A DNA stretch of 64,000 nucleotides from Clostridium kluyveri. Lineage in GTDB: Bacteria > Bacillota > Clostridia > Clostridiales > Clostridiaceae. Under the pieces are notes generated by a model. The model searched no databases, had not been told where the DNA came from, and worked only from the letters and a program-made list of their open reading frames with translations. Made by a program: the position numbers and the translations under genes. Location of the stretch: the NCBI RefSeq assembly GCF_001902295.1, contig NZ_CP018335.1, forward strand, positions 3,782,001 through 3,846,000, read 5' to 3'. Of the stretch, positions 8,192-16,961 are shown piece by piece. Within the stretch, counting starts at the first letter, position 1. The number at the start of each line of letters is the position of its first letter.

Positions 8192-9750
8192 TTTTTATCA
8201 ACTCCTTTTAGTGTAGGAACAACATGCGTACCTGATTTACTATAATGGATATAAAATCTATTTGTTTTTGATTCATCTCCAGTTTTATTATTTAGATTTA
8301 CACCTATATTTTTATTGATTTGTACCAATTCTTTATTTTTAATATTACCCTTTCTATCGAATTCAAAGGTACCTGTACCAGCATATTTATTCACAAGCTT
8401 CTGTATTTCTTCTTTAGGAATAGTTAAATAGCTTCTACCTTCTATATAGTTATTGTGTTCCTTGATATGTTTACCCTGCTTACCTTCTTCAATATCTAAT
8501 TTTTGAGTACCATTTTTAATATTACTTTTGACAGTATAAATTTTCTTCAATTGACTGTATTCATTACTATTATTATACTTCAATTCCTGGAACTTATCAA
8601 AGGATTTAGGAGCATCTTTACCTAGAACGCTCTTGTATTCCTTATATTGCTTCTTATCACTGGATAGATTATTTACTTTCTTTTCTGCAAGCTCTTCTTC
8701 GGGATTATCCTTAACATATTTATCATACCAATCCCTATAAGTCATATCTCCCGGCACATAATAAGTTTTACCACCAGCTCCCCTTGCAGCTCTTTCGCCT
8801 TTTTCATCCTCAAAATATGGAATAGTGGTAGACCTACAACGTACATGCAACGGTGGGTAATTTACACCTACAACCGCATCATCAATATCAAACACTTTAC
8901 CATCTTCATGCCTGCACAATTCACTAGTTCTGGTATCTAATGTAGCAAGATACTGATATTGTTCCATTCCTGTAGCTTTATATCCCTTTAGAGTAGTTTG
9001 ACCTGCTATATAGGAAGTTTCTGTTTCAACCAATGTACAGGCATTTTTATAACTTACATTCATTTTATCAGCTACGGCCTTGGATGTAGTTCTAACATCT
9101 TTACCTTGAATAAACTTCTGTGTAAGTTCCTGTTTAATAGTGTCTACAAGCTTATCTTTTTGCTTCCATATCCTATTTGAATAATTATCTCCACTCCAGG
9201 GATAAGATATTATATCTTCAACGGTTTTAGAATCTAATTTACTAAAGCTGTGTCCTATTCCCCTACCTACCTGAACATCATATATAGTCTGATAATAGAC
9301 ATCTTCTGCTACATCTTTCAGAAGTCCTGTAATCTGTGTATGCTCTTTTTCATACAGCTTGGCAAGTTCTATTTGAATATTTAACATCAACCCTTCAAAC
9401 CTGTTTATCCTACTTTTCATAGCTAAAGTGTTAAGTTCCAAAAGTAGCTCCTTAAATCCACTGTCTTCACTATCCCCTAAATCCTGTAAAGCTTTCAATT
9501 CTTCTATATATTCATCAATTGATTTTCTCCACCAATTATACTCTTTTCCTGTCAATTGCTTCACTGCATCAATATAAGTCATATTGTTATCTTTGGCAAA
9601 TCTCATATAGAAGTCAGCTATGTTTTTCCTTATCTCGGCCAAGGCTTTTTCATAATGGTCCTTTAGTTCATTGTTTAAATCCTCTCCTTTTTTATACTGT
9701 GATTTTAATTTATCCTCTGCCCTCTTTTCCCAGTACTCAATATTATTCAT
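8188..9750 (-). CDS. Phage head morphogenesis protein (SPP1 gp7 / Mu gpF type) with a polymorphic-toxin-type-50-like C-terminus
   Basis: About 520 residues. The first ~150 residues are helical and lead into the minor head protein domain, whose signature (LDTRTSELCRHEDGKVF, then YPPLHVRCRSTTIPYF) falls at about residues 265-310. That domain is found in proteins packed in the procapsid near the portal. After a charged linker, the last ~100 residues (GKQGKHIKEHNNYIEGRSYL, KLVNKYAGTGTFEF, RFYIHYSKSGTHVVPT) resemble the polymorphic toxin type 50 (Ntox50) domain, predicted to be a nuclease. ATG at 9750 overlaps the portal gene end; the upstream GTG is an alternative. No immunity gene is evident beside it. 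Confidence 0.82.
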   Translation of the reverse strand: MNNIEYWEKRAEDKLKSQYKKGEDLNNELKDHYEKALAEIRKNIADFYMRFAKDNNMTYIDAVKQLTGKEYNWWRKSIDEYIEELKALQDLGDSEDSGFKELLLELNTLAMKSRINRFEGLMLNIQIELAKLYEKEHTQITGLLKDVAEDVYYQTIYDVQVGRGIGHSFSKLDSKTVEDIISYPWSGDNYSNRIWKQKDKLVDTIKQELTQKFIQGKDVRTTSKAVADKMNVSYKNACTLVETETSYIAGQTTLKGYKATGMEQYQYLATLDTRTSELCRHEDGKVFDIDDAVVGVNYPPLHVRCRSTTIPYFEDEKGERAARGAGGKTYYVPGDMTYRDWYDKYVKDNPEEELAEKKVNNLSSDKKQYKEYKSVLGKDAPKSFDKFQELKYNNSNEYSQLKKIYTVKSNIKNGTQKLDIEEGKQGKHIKEHNNYIEGRSYLTIPKEEIQKLVNKYAGTGTFEFDRKGNIKNKELVQINKNIGVNLNNKTGDESKTNRFYIHYSKSGTHVVPTLKGVDKK

Positions 9751-11116
9751 TTGTAACACCGTCTAGATTATTTTCTAAAGGAAATTTACCATAAACCCTC
9801 TCATCCTCTTTATTTTCTTCTTGAAGCATCTTTTCAGCTTCATCAGGATCTTCCACCCAAGGATGATTTCTTAGTATTAGGGCTTTAGGTATTATGCCTG
9901 AACTCATCTGTGCTATTTGTGCATTTTCTAAATCATTGGATATCATATTTCTTGTATAGGTTTGTTGAATTTTTTTATATTCATTTATATTCAAAAACTT
10001 AAGTATAGCTCTTATAAATTTATTAAAGCCTGCTCTAAATTCAGTTTCCAACAATCCACTTTTAAGTTCCAATTTTCTATAAAAGAACTTGAGTGCTACT
10101 CCAGATGCATTGCCTACACCTTCAACATCTTGCTGCAACCCTTGTCCAAACTCATATATCTCTTTTCTCAATATATCAATTATTATTTTTCTTGCCTCAA
10201 CAGGTATCTCTATTTGAAGAGTTTTAACTCCACCACCAGAGCCATCACTTTCAGTCTTTATTGCCTTATACCTTTTTAAATCACTTAAAAATTCTCCTAA
10301 ATCTTCTCCACCATAATTCTCTAGTATATAAATAATCTGCTGGATATCTTCTAAATCATTTGCATAACCACTTTTGACTTTATCATAAAGATCAATTTGC
10401 TTTTTATATCTACTTAAATCGCTTTGTTTTATGGAATTATTCGCAAATTCAATAAACGGAACTTCACCCAAAGAGTGAACTATTTTTTCCTCTTCTATTA
10501 TAGAACCAGAAAAAGAGGACCCTTGAAATTTATATCTATCCATGGTTTCATTGGTCCAATACTCTATATAAGTAAATGCTTCATCTTCAACTTTATACTC
10601 TACTGGTTCCATACAAGTATATGTTCTTATTACAGTTTCTAAAATTCTTTCAAGTCCATTTGAATATATTGGTACTACTTCTTCAGTATTCACTTTCTCA
10701 TATTTAAAAATCTTATTACTTGAATCTGTTTCATCTACCCAATAATGTAACCATGCCAAACCGCAGTTTGATGATTCTATGGCTAAATTTTTTATTTTTC
10801 TCCCAAAATCATCATCTAGTATTTCATTAACCTTATCATTTATATCTTTGTTATCATCTATATCAAATAATACTGGGTAGGTAAACATATACGCTACTTT
10901 TTCATCAACTAATATTTGATGAAAGTTATGGCTTATTCTATTATCTGCATTCCTTAAAGGGTCTTTACTTTCTAAATTTTTAGGTACAACACCGCACTGT
11001 TCTATATCAGTTTTATTTTCATAATAGCTTTTTGTTTTTAATATATCTGCTTTTACAGGTTGGTAATTAAGCAATTTTCTTTTTATTTTCTCTAATTTCA
11101 GATTTTCTATAGCCAT
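9743..11116 (-). CDS. Phage portal protein (SPP1 gp6-like)
   Basis: This 457-residue protein has the SPP1-type portal layout: an N-terminal region with ILKTKSYYENKTDIEQ and RISHNFHQILVDEKVAYMF (clip and wing), a central beta-rich region, and the C-terminal QDVEGVGNASGVALKFFYRKLELK stem-helix motif (quoted part VEGVGNASGVALKF). It forms the dodecameric DNA entry ring of the capsid vertex. It lies directly after the terminase genes. Ribosome site GAAAGGTGA precedes the ATG. Confidence 0.93.
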   Translation of the reverse strand: MAIENLKLEKIKRKLLNYQPVKADILKTKSYYENKTDIEQCGVVPKNLESKDPLRNADNRISHNFHQILVDEKVAYMFTYPVLFDIDDNKDINDKVNEILDDDFGRKIKNLAIESSNCGLAWLHYWVDETDSSNKIFKYEKVNTEEVVPIYSNGLERILETVIRTYTCMEPVEYKVEDEAFTYIEYWTNETMDRYKFQGSSFSGSIIEEEKIVHSLGEVPFIEFANNSIKQSDLSRYKKQIDLYDKVKSGYANDLEDIQQIIYILENYGGEDLGEFLSDLKRYKAIKTESDGSGGGVKTLQIEIPVEARKIIIDILRKEIYEFGQGLQQDVEGVGNASGVALKFFYRKLELKSGLLETEFRAGFNKFIRAILKFLNINEYKKIQQTYTRNMISNDLENAQIAQMSSGIIPKALILRNHPWVEDPDEAEKMLQEENKEDERVYGKFPLENNLDGVTNE

Positions 11117-11130
11117 AATTTCACCTTTCT

Positions 11131-12534
11131 TTATTTAAATACTTCCATTCTCTTTTTATTTATATTTTCTGCTATCCCAGTTGTAGCATCTGGAGCATCA
11201 TCATGTTTATTTTTACCTTCTCGCTGGTAAGTTGTCATTGCCTTATAATAATCCGGCCATCTGTCTTTCCAGTTCACAGGATAATAAATATGATCCATTA
11301 CCCAAGTTGAATTGGATATTATCCTAGCAACCTTATTTTTACTCTGGTGAAACCATTTTATTTTTGTTCTATTACTACTGTATTTATCTCTTAGGATTCT
11401 TTCAACGGATCTTGCAAACCCTCGACCACCATTATTGCTTTCAATATCGGCTAGATTTACTTTATTTTCATAAAGTATTTTAGCTGTTCCTGATTCTGTT
11501 ATCTCCATAGGATCTTTTGTATAATACACATCAAGCACATAAGCTTCTTTCTGATATTCCCCATATACAATACAACATAAATAGTCACTACCTTCATCTG
11601 CAGTATCAATATAAGCTTTTATTCTTGTGAATAATGAATTGCCTTTATCATCCCTAGGTATATCTGTATAAGTTTTAAAACTGCTATACAGTTTTCCCTT
11701 AACATCTATAGGAATCTGCTGATAGTTAGCACTAGCAATATCTTCACCCATGGCTCTTATTTTAGAATTGTAACTCTTTAGAGAAAGTATTTCATCACAA
11801 AGCATATTTTTATTATCCTGCAAAGCTTTCATACTAACATGCTTTATCTTTTTACCTTCTTCAAGAAAATGTTTTAATGCCTTTCCTGCTAAATCTCCAG
11901 TGGCCCATCTGGTCATTATGATTATTATTTTGCCGCCTTCTTCAAGCCTTGAAAGCATTGTATTAGTAAACCAATCCCAGTGCTTCTCCAGAACATTCTC
12001 ATTGTATGCCTCCTCTGAATTTTTGATTAAATCATCTATAATCATGAGAGAACATCCAAACCCAGTGGCTGTACCTGTAGGAGATGTTGCCAGGTAATTA
12101 TTGTAGCCACCTTCAAGTGACCATAAATTCATAGCTCCATCACCTTGTTTGATACTTACACCTGGAAATATATCTGAATATACTATTTTGTCTTTATCTG
12201 CCTTTTCTTCGGATATGCCATTTCTTACAGCCTTTGAAAATGTTGTTGAAAGAGTTTCATTATATGATCCTGTCATCACCTTTTCCTTTTGATTTTTACC
12301 AAACACCCACTCTACAAAATTTGAAGCAGTCCTTGACTTTCCATGTCTAGGTGGAAGATTGAGTATAAGTACTTCATCATCAGATTCATAAAAGTTTTGG
12401 AAATCAGCACATAGTTCTACAAGATATTTTCTGTTCTTCTTATAAAAATCAGGAGCTATTAAATTACAAAAATAAAAGAACTCACGCCTTGCGAGTTCTA
12501 TCTTTGCACCCAGTGCTATCTGTTTTTTATCCAT
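11131..12534 (-). CDS. Terminase large subunit
   Basis: About 467 residues. The ATPase domain shows Walker A NLPPRHGKSRT near residue 60, Walker B SLMIIDDLIKN near residue 165 and motif III IIIIMTRWATGDLAGK. The C-terminal nuclease domain shows AYIDTADEGSDYLCC and DIESNNGGRGFARSV with the expected acidic residues, ending HDDAPDATTG. It drives DNA into the procapsid and cuts concatemers. The ATG at 12534 lies within the end of the small subunit gene; TTG and ATG codons a few triplets upstream are alternatives. Confidence 0.95.
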   Translation of the reverse strand: MDKKQIALGAKIELARREFFYFCNLIAPDFYKKNRKYLVELCADFQNFYESDDEVLILNLPPRHGKSRTASNFVEWVFGKNQKEKVMTGSYNETLSTTFSKAVRNGISEEKADKDKIVYSDIFPGVSIKQGDGAMNLWSLEGGYNNYLATSPTGTATGFGCSLMIIDDLIKNSEEAYNENVLEKHWDWFTNTMLSRLEEGGKIIIIMTRWATGDLAGKALKHFLEEGKKIKHVSMKALQDNKNMLCDEILSLKSYNSKIRAMGEDIASANYQQIPIDVKGKLYSSFKTYTDIPRDDKGNSLFTRIKAYIDTADEGSDYLCCIVYGEYQKEAYVLDVYYTKDPMEITESGTAKILYENKVNLADIESNNGGRGFARSVERILRDKYSSNRTKIKWFHQSKNKVARIISNSTWVMDHIYYPVNWKDRWPDYYKAMTTYQREGKNKHDDAPDATTGIAENINKKRMEVFK

Positions 12535-13048
12535 CTTTATCATCAAGAGCAGCTAATTTCTTGAGTTCCTCTGTTGTTAAATCTTTGTATGGATTATTTA
12601 CTGAAACCTCCCCACTATGCTCAACATCTCTCTTATCTCTCCACTCCTTGGGCTTCCTATTTTTAAGCCAGAATATCTGTGCTGTAGTATCCGGTGCAAC
12701 TTCCTTTTTAACTGTCTTTGTAACTACCATTTTATAGATAGGGAATCCATGAATATCAGTAATTACCTTGCCATATTCATCTTTTTGTAAAATTCTTTCT
12801 TGGGTAACTTCATCATATTTATATCCTAGTGCTCTCTTTAAAAGTGCATTCTCAACTTCAAAATCAATTACTTCTTTGCCCTTTTTTAGGGACTCCAAAA
12901 ACTCCGGATATTTCTTTTTATAATCATTCAATGTACTTTCGCTTATACCTAAATTTTTAGCTATTTGGACTTCAGTGAGTCCTTCCCTGGCCCAACCTTC
13001 AACTAATATCAGTTTATCTTTTACAGTATCCCATTTTGATTTTCCCAT
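12527..13048 (-). CDS. Terminase small subunit
   Basis: This 173-residue protein starts MGKSKWDTVKDKLILVEGWA and contains a homeodomain-like helix-turn-helix (LTEVQIAKNLGISESTLNDYKK) at about residues 23-45, followed by VIDFEVENALLKRALGYKYDE, which is the family core. It recognises the packaging site and recruits the large subunit, whose gene overlaps its end. It is the first gene of the visible head-tail block. Confidence 0.9.
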   Translation of the reverse strand: MGKSKWDTVKDKLILVEGWAREGLTEVQIAKNLGISESTLNDYKKKYPEFLESLKKGKEVIDFEVENALLKRALGYKYDEVTQERILQKDEYGKVITDIHGFPIYKMVVTKTVKKEVAPDTTAQIFWLKNRKPKEWRDKRDVEHSGEVSVNNPYKDLTTEELKKLAALDDKDG

Positions 13049-13197
13049 CTCTACATTGTCACCACCTGCCTCATTCGTTTTGTTTGGGGGATGAAGAAAG
13101 AGCTTTATTATAGTTTCATCCCTCTACTAAATTTCATTAATTATAAGTATCATAATAAATTCGTCAACCATACTATAATGCTAAGGAGGTAAGACTT

Positions 13198-13533
13198 ATG
13201 TCTTGTTGTAATAAAGTTCAAACACATGACCATGAATTTTTAGGAAGCACTATGTTAGCTGAATTAGAGGAAGATCCTCATAATCATAGATTTGCTGGAG
13301 TATCTGGTCCGGCGCTTAGAGTTACACGCGGACATGTTCATGTAGTTAAAGCAAGAACAGATTTTTATGAAAACCATTTTCATGAATTCGAAGCAACCTC
13401 AGGACTTCAAATAGATGTTGGAAATGGAAGACATGTTCATTTTGTACGAGCAATAACTACAGAAAACGATGGCCACACTCATAATTTAATTTTTGCTACA
13501 CTTATTGAAAACCCTATTTCAGAAGAAGCCTAA
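13198..13533 (+). CDS. YmaF-family histidine-rich protein
   Basis: The 111-residue protein is on the strand opposite the phage genes around it. It has repeated His-rich strands (HDHEFLGST, DPHNHRFAG, RGHVHVV, ENHFHEFE, GRHVHFV, DGHTHNL), a pattern of the YmaF family thought to bind metal or form a beta structure. It has its own AAGGAGG site and is followed by a hairpin. A separately transcribed gene between terminase and early regulators is probably an accessory gene carried by the prophage. Function unknown. Confidence 0.85.
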   Translation: MSCCNKVQTHDHEFLGSTMLAELEEDPHNHRFAGVSGPALRVTRGHVHVVKARTDFYENHFHEFEATSGLQIDVGNGRHVHFVRAITTENDGHTHNLIFATLIENPISEEA

Positions 13534-13544
13534 TCTTAAAAAGT

Positions 13545-13571
13545 AGAGCTGCTAAATATTCATGCAGCTCT
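13545..13571 (+). terminator. Hairpin after ymaF
   Basis: AGAGCTGC and GCAGCTCT form an 8-bp perfect stem with an 11-base loop 11 bases after the ymaF stop. The T-tract that follows is interrupted (GCTGTATTTTA), so termination strength is uncertain. Confidence 0.5.
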
Positions 13572-13588
13572 GCTGTATTTTAATTATT

Positions 13589-13750
13589 CTACCTCATCCT
13601 CCTAACAGCACCCTTAACTCTCCTGTAACACTCATGCCGCATTAATTTTTCAATATCAGAAAAGGAGAGGTATTCGCCTCTCCTTGGTTTATCTTTATTT
13701 AGTTTTTTATTTTGGTTAAGCTTTTCTTTCAGGATTTCTCTTATCTTCAT
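13589..13750 (-). CDS. Small basic phage protein (53 aa)
   Basis: A short reading frame starts MKIREILKEKLNQNKK and continues with PRRGEYLSFSDIEKLMRHECY, ending in a basic tail. AAGGTGAGAGGT lies upstream of the ATG. Small proteins with the RRGEYLSxSDIEKLM motif are common between terminase and late regulators in Clostridial phages. No function is known. Confidence 0.6.
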   Translation of the reverse strand: MKIREILKEKLNQNKKLNKDKPRRGEYLSFSDIEKLMRHECYRRVKGAVRRMR

Positions 13751-13801
13751 ACCTCTCACCTTCTTTATGTTATGATTAAATAAAAAGGAGATTTCTCATC
13801 T

Positions 13802-13990
13802 ATGAAAATTCTAAAGTACATATTTCTATGGGTTATAAGTTTTATTGCATTTATGTATGGTTCATCTATTCTTGATGTAATATTTAATAATGATTCTGAT
13901 TCAAGCACAATATTGATTACTTTATATGCATTAGGAGCAACTATAATAATTTGTACATACCTAATAATAAATTCTATAAAAGAAAAATAA
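13802..13990 (+). CDS. Small membrane protein (62 aa)
   Basis: Two hydrophobic helices (YIFLWVISFIAFMYGSSIL and ILITLYALGATIIICTYLII) joined by an Asn/Asp-rich turn, ending in a short basic tail. AAGGAG lies nine bases upstream. It is on the plus strand like ymaF and may belong to the same accessory insert. I do not recognise a family. Confidence 0.55.
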   Translation: MKILKYIFLWVISFIAFMYGSSILDVIFNNDSDSSTILITLYALGATIIICTYLIINSIKEK

Positions 13991-14110
13991 GCACTCTAAA
14001 TGACGAGTGCCTACCTTTGACATACACATATATAGTTTTATTTTATTTACGGTTTCCCGCATTGGCAGCCCTATTTAACCCTGGAGCTAGAGGTATATTC
14101 ATGGGGAATA

Positions 14111-14557
14111 TTAAAATTTAACTTTATTTTCATTTGCCAATCTTCTCGGAGTGTCCCATGTAACTACAGGAGCAACCTCTTTATTTATTACTATATCCCC
14201 GTCAGGATTCGTTTTATATATAGACCTATTCTTTTCTACAAACGCACTATCACTTATATATTTATTTGCTTCATAGTTAACTGCCTTTACCACCTCTCGC
14301 CTACATGTTAAGGCAACCCTATGTTTATATTTTAAATTACTAAAGTTTCTTTGGATGCATTTTTCTACAGTATCTTTTTTAACATTTAATTTTCTAGCAA
14401 TCTCAGGGGCTGTTAACCCATCTAAATACAAAATCTTAACTTCTTCTTTATTTAACACAGCTCTCAAATCATCAGCTCCTAAAAAAGAATATAGTTCACC
14501 CAAACCATAAAAGTGGACATGTTTTATTTTTACCAAATTCAACTCTTTGAATTTCAT
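14111..14557 (-). CDS. Sigma-70 region 4-like phage regulator
   Basis: This 148-residue protein carries a helix-turn-helix of the sigma factor region 4 / LuxR type at about residues 35-70 (NKEEVKILYLDGLTAPEIARKL, here quoted in part, then NVKKDTVEKCIQRN). The rest is basic. It lies just before the terminase block and is probably a late-gene activator, although no direct evidence ties it to a promoter here. Confidence 0.65.
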   Translation of the reverse strand: MKFKELNLVKIKHVHFYGLGELYSFLGADDLRAVLNKEEVKILYLDGLTAPEIARKLNVKKDTVEKCIQRNFSNLKYKHRVALTCRREVVKAVNYEANKYISDSAFVEKNRSIYKTNPDGDIVINKEVAPVVTWDTPRRLANENKVKF

Positions 14558-14677
14558 TTATATTATATACTATTTCTCAATGTATTTTGTCCCAACTTTG
14601 TCCTATTTTTGTTTCAAATTTGTCTCATTTTTGTCTCAAGATTTTTTACGATTAAAAAAGGCAACAGCATTATTTTT

Positions 14678-15145
14678 TCAGCTATTGCCATATACCCCTT
14701 CCCACTTCACGATATCCTCCAGTATATCCTCTCGCCACCTGTAGGCAGTACTTCTTACACCACCATACATTTCATTTGCTATCCATCCAACGCTTTTATT
14801 TAGCTTGTACTTATAAATAATGAATTGCATAATTTCTTCTGATAGTGGAGGGACTGTCAGAACTTTCTTCAACGGAGCTGTATTTCTCTTTAACCACCTT
14901 ATCCTGGACATATTCTTACGGAATTTTCTATTTACATATTTTAGTTCATTCTTAAGCTCCTTAATTTCCTTTTCATCTTCATTTTCTATCACGCTTTCAC
15001 TTGAGTGCTTTATATCCCACTGAATACTTTCCTCCTGATCTTGAAGGTCTTTGCATTCCAGTTCCAAAGCTTCCATTTCCTTAAGATCTCTAAAATAGCC
15101 ATACAGCTTACCTTCTGTCCTTTTAAATGTTTCTTTGTCCAACAT
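14678..15145 (-). CDS. ArpU/RinA-type late transcription regulator
   Basis: About 155 residues starting MLDKETFKRTEGKLYGYF, with GGGAGGG upstream of this ATG. An N-terminal coiled coil (EMEALELECKDLQDQEES) is followed by the conserved C-terminal region SEEIMQFIIYKYKLNKSVGWIANEMYG (a part is IIYKYKLNKSVGWIA), which is the helix-turn-helix of the ArpU/RinA group controlling late genes or packaging genes in Gram-positive phages. The place just upstream of terminase agrees. Confidence 0.7.
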   Translation of the reverse strand: MLDKETFKRTEGKLYGYFRDLKEMEALELECKDLQDQEESIQWDIKHSSESVIENEDEKEIKELKNELKYVNRKFRKNMSRIRWLKRNTAPLKKVLTVPPLSEEIMQFIIYKYKLNKSVGWIANEMYGGVRSTAYRWREDILEDIVKWEGVYGNS

Positions 15146-15222
15146 ACAGTTCCCTCCCATGTACTTATTTAAGCTAAACTTTTATTTGTCTCATATTCTG
15201 CATTTTACTATGAAATCGTCAA

Positions 15223-15819
15223 TTATTTAGCCAACTGCTCTATATCCCTTCTTAATTCCATGGAATTATATATCATATTCACGTATTTCTTTATCCTAAG
15301 TTTTGGCATATTAATACTTTTCCTCTTTCCTTCTATATCCATATCAATTTCTTTTATTCGTTCTTTAAGGAATTTAATTTTATTAGAAATCCGTTCTTTC
15401 TCTAAATTCCTGACGTTTATATAAGAAACTATGGCCTTTTCACTTTCCTGTAAATCTTCCTTTAATGAATTTATTTCTTCCAGCAGCTCTTTGACAATTC
15501 CTCTGTTTATTTTTTCAGGAAAACCATAGTCAATTTTAATAAGAGTGATGATTACCGATTCATCCTGTCTCAAAACAAGGAGTATATCATCCTTTACATA
15601 GAATCTTTTGATAGTTCCATCTCCACCAAGCCGGTCTTCCGTTAAAAACTCTGAATAGTTAAATATCTTATTTATATCTCGTATTATCCTGTCATTATTC
15701 GTTAACACGTAATTTTCTATATCAAAACTATTAGTTATTCCCTTAACTCTTTCCACATATCTCTCCTTGCAATGGTTGGTTACATCAACATGCTTAAGTT
15801 CTGTTAGCACTGCTTCCAT
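15223..15819 (-). CDS. Phage protein with C-terminal coiled coil, unknown function
   Basis: A 198-residue protein with an ordered N-terminal half (NHCKERYVERVKGIT, GTIKRFYVKDDILLVLRQ) and a coiled coil from about residue 110 (KELLEEINSLKEDLQESEKA). The N-terminal half looks like small domains that bind nucleic acid or act as toxin-like folds (RelE-type length), but no catalytic set can be named. AAAGGAGGG precedes the ATG, which overlaps the next gene by 16 bases. Confidence 0.6.
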   Translation of the reverse strand: MEAVLTELKHVDVTNHCKERYVERVKGITNSFDIENYVLTNNDRIIRDINKIFNYSEFLTEDRLGGDGTIKRFYVKDDILLVLRQDESVIITLIKIDYGFPEKINRGIVKELLEEINSLKEDLQESEKAIVSYINVRNLEKERISNKIKFLKERIKEIDMDIEGKRKSINMPKLRIKKYVNMIYNSMELRRDIEQLAK

Positions 15820-16046
15820 GGAATCCCTCCTTTAATAAGTTTTAAAAATCGTCTTAATAAACCTTCTCTTTCCAAAAGCATTATATTGATAATAACTGTA
15901 TTGTATATATCCATTTTTTTAACTATAGCATCTCTTAACCCTGATACATTGTATATATCCTTAGCTTTACAGCTTACTTCCACATCTGCAACTCCCCACT
16001 CTTTATCTTCAGTAAAGATAAAGCATGAAACCAAATATTTATTCAT
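15804..16046 (-). CDS. Phage hypothetical protein (80 aa)
   Basis: Begins MNKYLVSCFIFTEDKEWGVADVEV and contains VSGLRDAIVKKMDIYNTVIINIM. It has a mixed alpha/beta pattern without cysteine motifs. It belongs to a run of small overlapping early genes, with a ribosome site GGAGGGGTGGT. No family recognised. Confidence 0.6.
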   Translation of the reverse strand: MNKYLVSCFIFTEDKEWGVADVEVSCKAKDIYNVSGLRDAIVKKMDIYNTVIINIMLLEREGLLRRFLKLIKGGIPWKQC

Positions 16047-16056
16047 ACCACCCCTC

Positions 16057-16242
16057 CTATTCCCTTAATTTTAATGCCTTTTCCCTATCATATTCTTCTT
16101 TCAAATAAAGCCCTGGTTCCGTATATACTTTATCTCCTAGTATCTTATCCACTTGAGATATCGCAGCTCTATCCGTTTTGGCTTCAATAATTACTTCCTG
16201 TTCAACTTTTTTATCATCTTTGTATACTAATATATACTCCAT
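16057..16242 (-). CDS. Phage hypothetical protein (61 aa)
   Basis: Short protein starting MEYILVYKDDKKVEQEVIIEAK, ending in a charged helix. It abuts the zinc-ribbon gene upstream with no spacer, so the two are likely co-translated. No family recognised. Confidence 0.5.
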   Translation of the reverse strand: MEYILVYKDDKKVEQEVIIEAKTDRAAISQVDKILGDKVYTEPGLYLKEEYDREKALKLRE

Positions 16243-16446
16243 TTATTCTCCTAACCTTCTTCCACACATAGGACAATACTTTATCTTAAAATGTCCTTGT
16301 GCAAGTCTATGCCTAAATAATACTATTCTGGGTTTATCACCTTTCAATTGAAATATTACAGCTTCATTAGGTTGTGTTTTTTTACTGTCAGGGCTTTTGT
16401 TTATAAGAATGCTTTTTCCATATTCACCGTCACAATATTGGCACAT
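16243..16446 (-). CDS. Zinc-ribbon phage protein (67 aa)
   Basis: Two cysteine pairs are visible: MCQYC at the N-terminus and CPMCGRRLGE at the C-terminus, the second being a common zinc-ribbon end in phage proteins. The middle (EAVIFQLKGDKPRIVLFRHR) is beta-rich. AAGGAGGAATAGCT lies upstream of the ATG. Probably a small metal-binding protein; role unknown. Confidence 0.65.
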   Translation of the reverse strand: MCQYCDGEYGKSILINKSPDSKKTQPNEAVIFQLKGDKPRIVLFRHRLAQGHFKIKYCPMCGRRLGE

Positions 16447-16468
16447 AAGCTATTCCTCCTTAACTTAT

Positions 16469-16630
16469 TTACCTCCCATGCCTGTCCCATTCTTTTTTAA
16501 AATTCTTATAACTCTTAGCACTTTCCTTCCTGCAATTCCTGACAACTATATAAATGCCTATTATCCCAACTATGCTAATTAAAGCCCATGTTCCTATAAA
16601 CACATATCCTAATTTTATTAAATGTTCCAT
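16469..16630 (-). CDS. Small single-span membrane protein (53 aa)
   Basis: Starts MEHLIKLGYVF, one hydrophobic span (GTWALISIVGIIGIYIVV), then a basic tail (KKEWDRHGR). GAAGGTGAG is placed well before the ATG. It is the first gene of this small-gene run. No family recognised. Confidence 0.55.
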   Translation of the reverse strand: MEHLIKLGYVFIGTWALISIVGIIGIYIVVRNCRKESAKSYKNFKKEWDRHGR

Positions 16631-16669
16631 CTACTCACCTTCTTCAAATTTCTATGCATAATAAATCCA

Positions 16670-16940
16670 ATTTTGCACATACTATCTTTGTGTTTCATTA
16701 TGTAATTATGTTTTAATGTATGTGTAACATAATTAATCCTTATACCGGGGATGGATAATCCCCGGTGTTTAGTTTTACTTGAAATTACAACTAATCTATA
16801 TTAAATTCCCATGTATAATAACTTATAACTTTACACATACTATTTATATATCCATTGAATAATTATCTTTTCAATGTTTATCTTTAACATATTAGTTCCT
16901 CATACCAGGGGCATATAAATCCCTGGTATTTAGTTTTATT
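16670..16940. repeat. Two imperfect ~110-bp direct repeats, each ending in a GC-rich hairpin
   Basis: The 330-base gap between the small-gene run and the methyltransferase gene holds two related units 160 bases apart. Each begins with TTxCACATACTAT, continues AT-rich, and ends with an inverted repeat: ACCGGGG...CCCCGGT at 16744-16766 and TACCAGGG...CCCTGGTA at 16903-16928, both followed by TTTAGTTTTA. The stems differ in sequence but stay paired, so the structure itself appears conserved. They could be terminators, protein sites or a replication-related element. Confidence 0.65.
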
Positions 16941-16961
16941 GCAAAGTATTTGAGATACGAA

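Noticed and set aside
13174..13179. TATAAT before ymaF as a promoter
   Set aside because: It is only about three bases from the ribosome site and has no -35 at 17 bases; transcription would start in the ribosome site.
14011..14110. A 19-codon frame (MNIPLAPGLNRAANAGNRK) in the gap before the sigma-like gene
   Set aside because: Very short, no clear ribosome site, no neighbour-based support.
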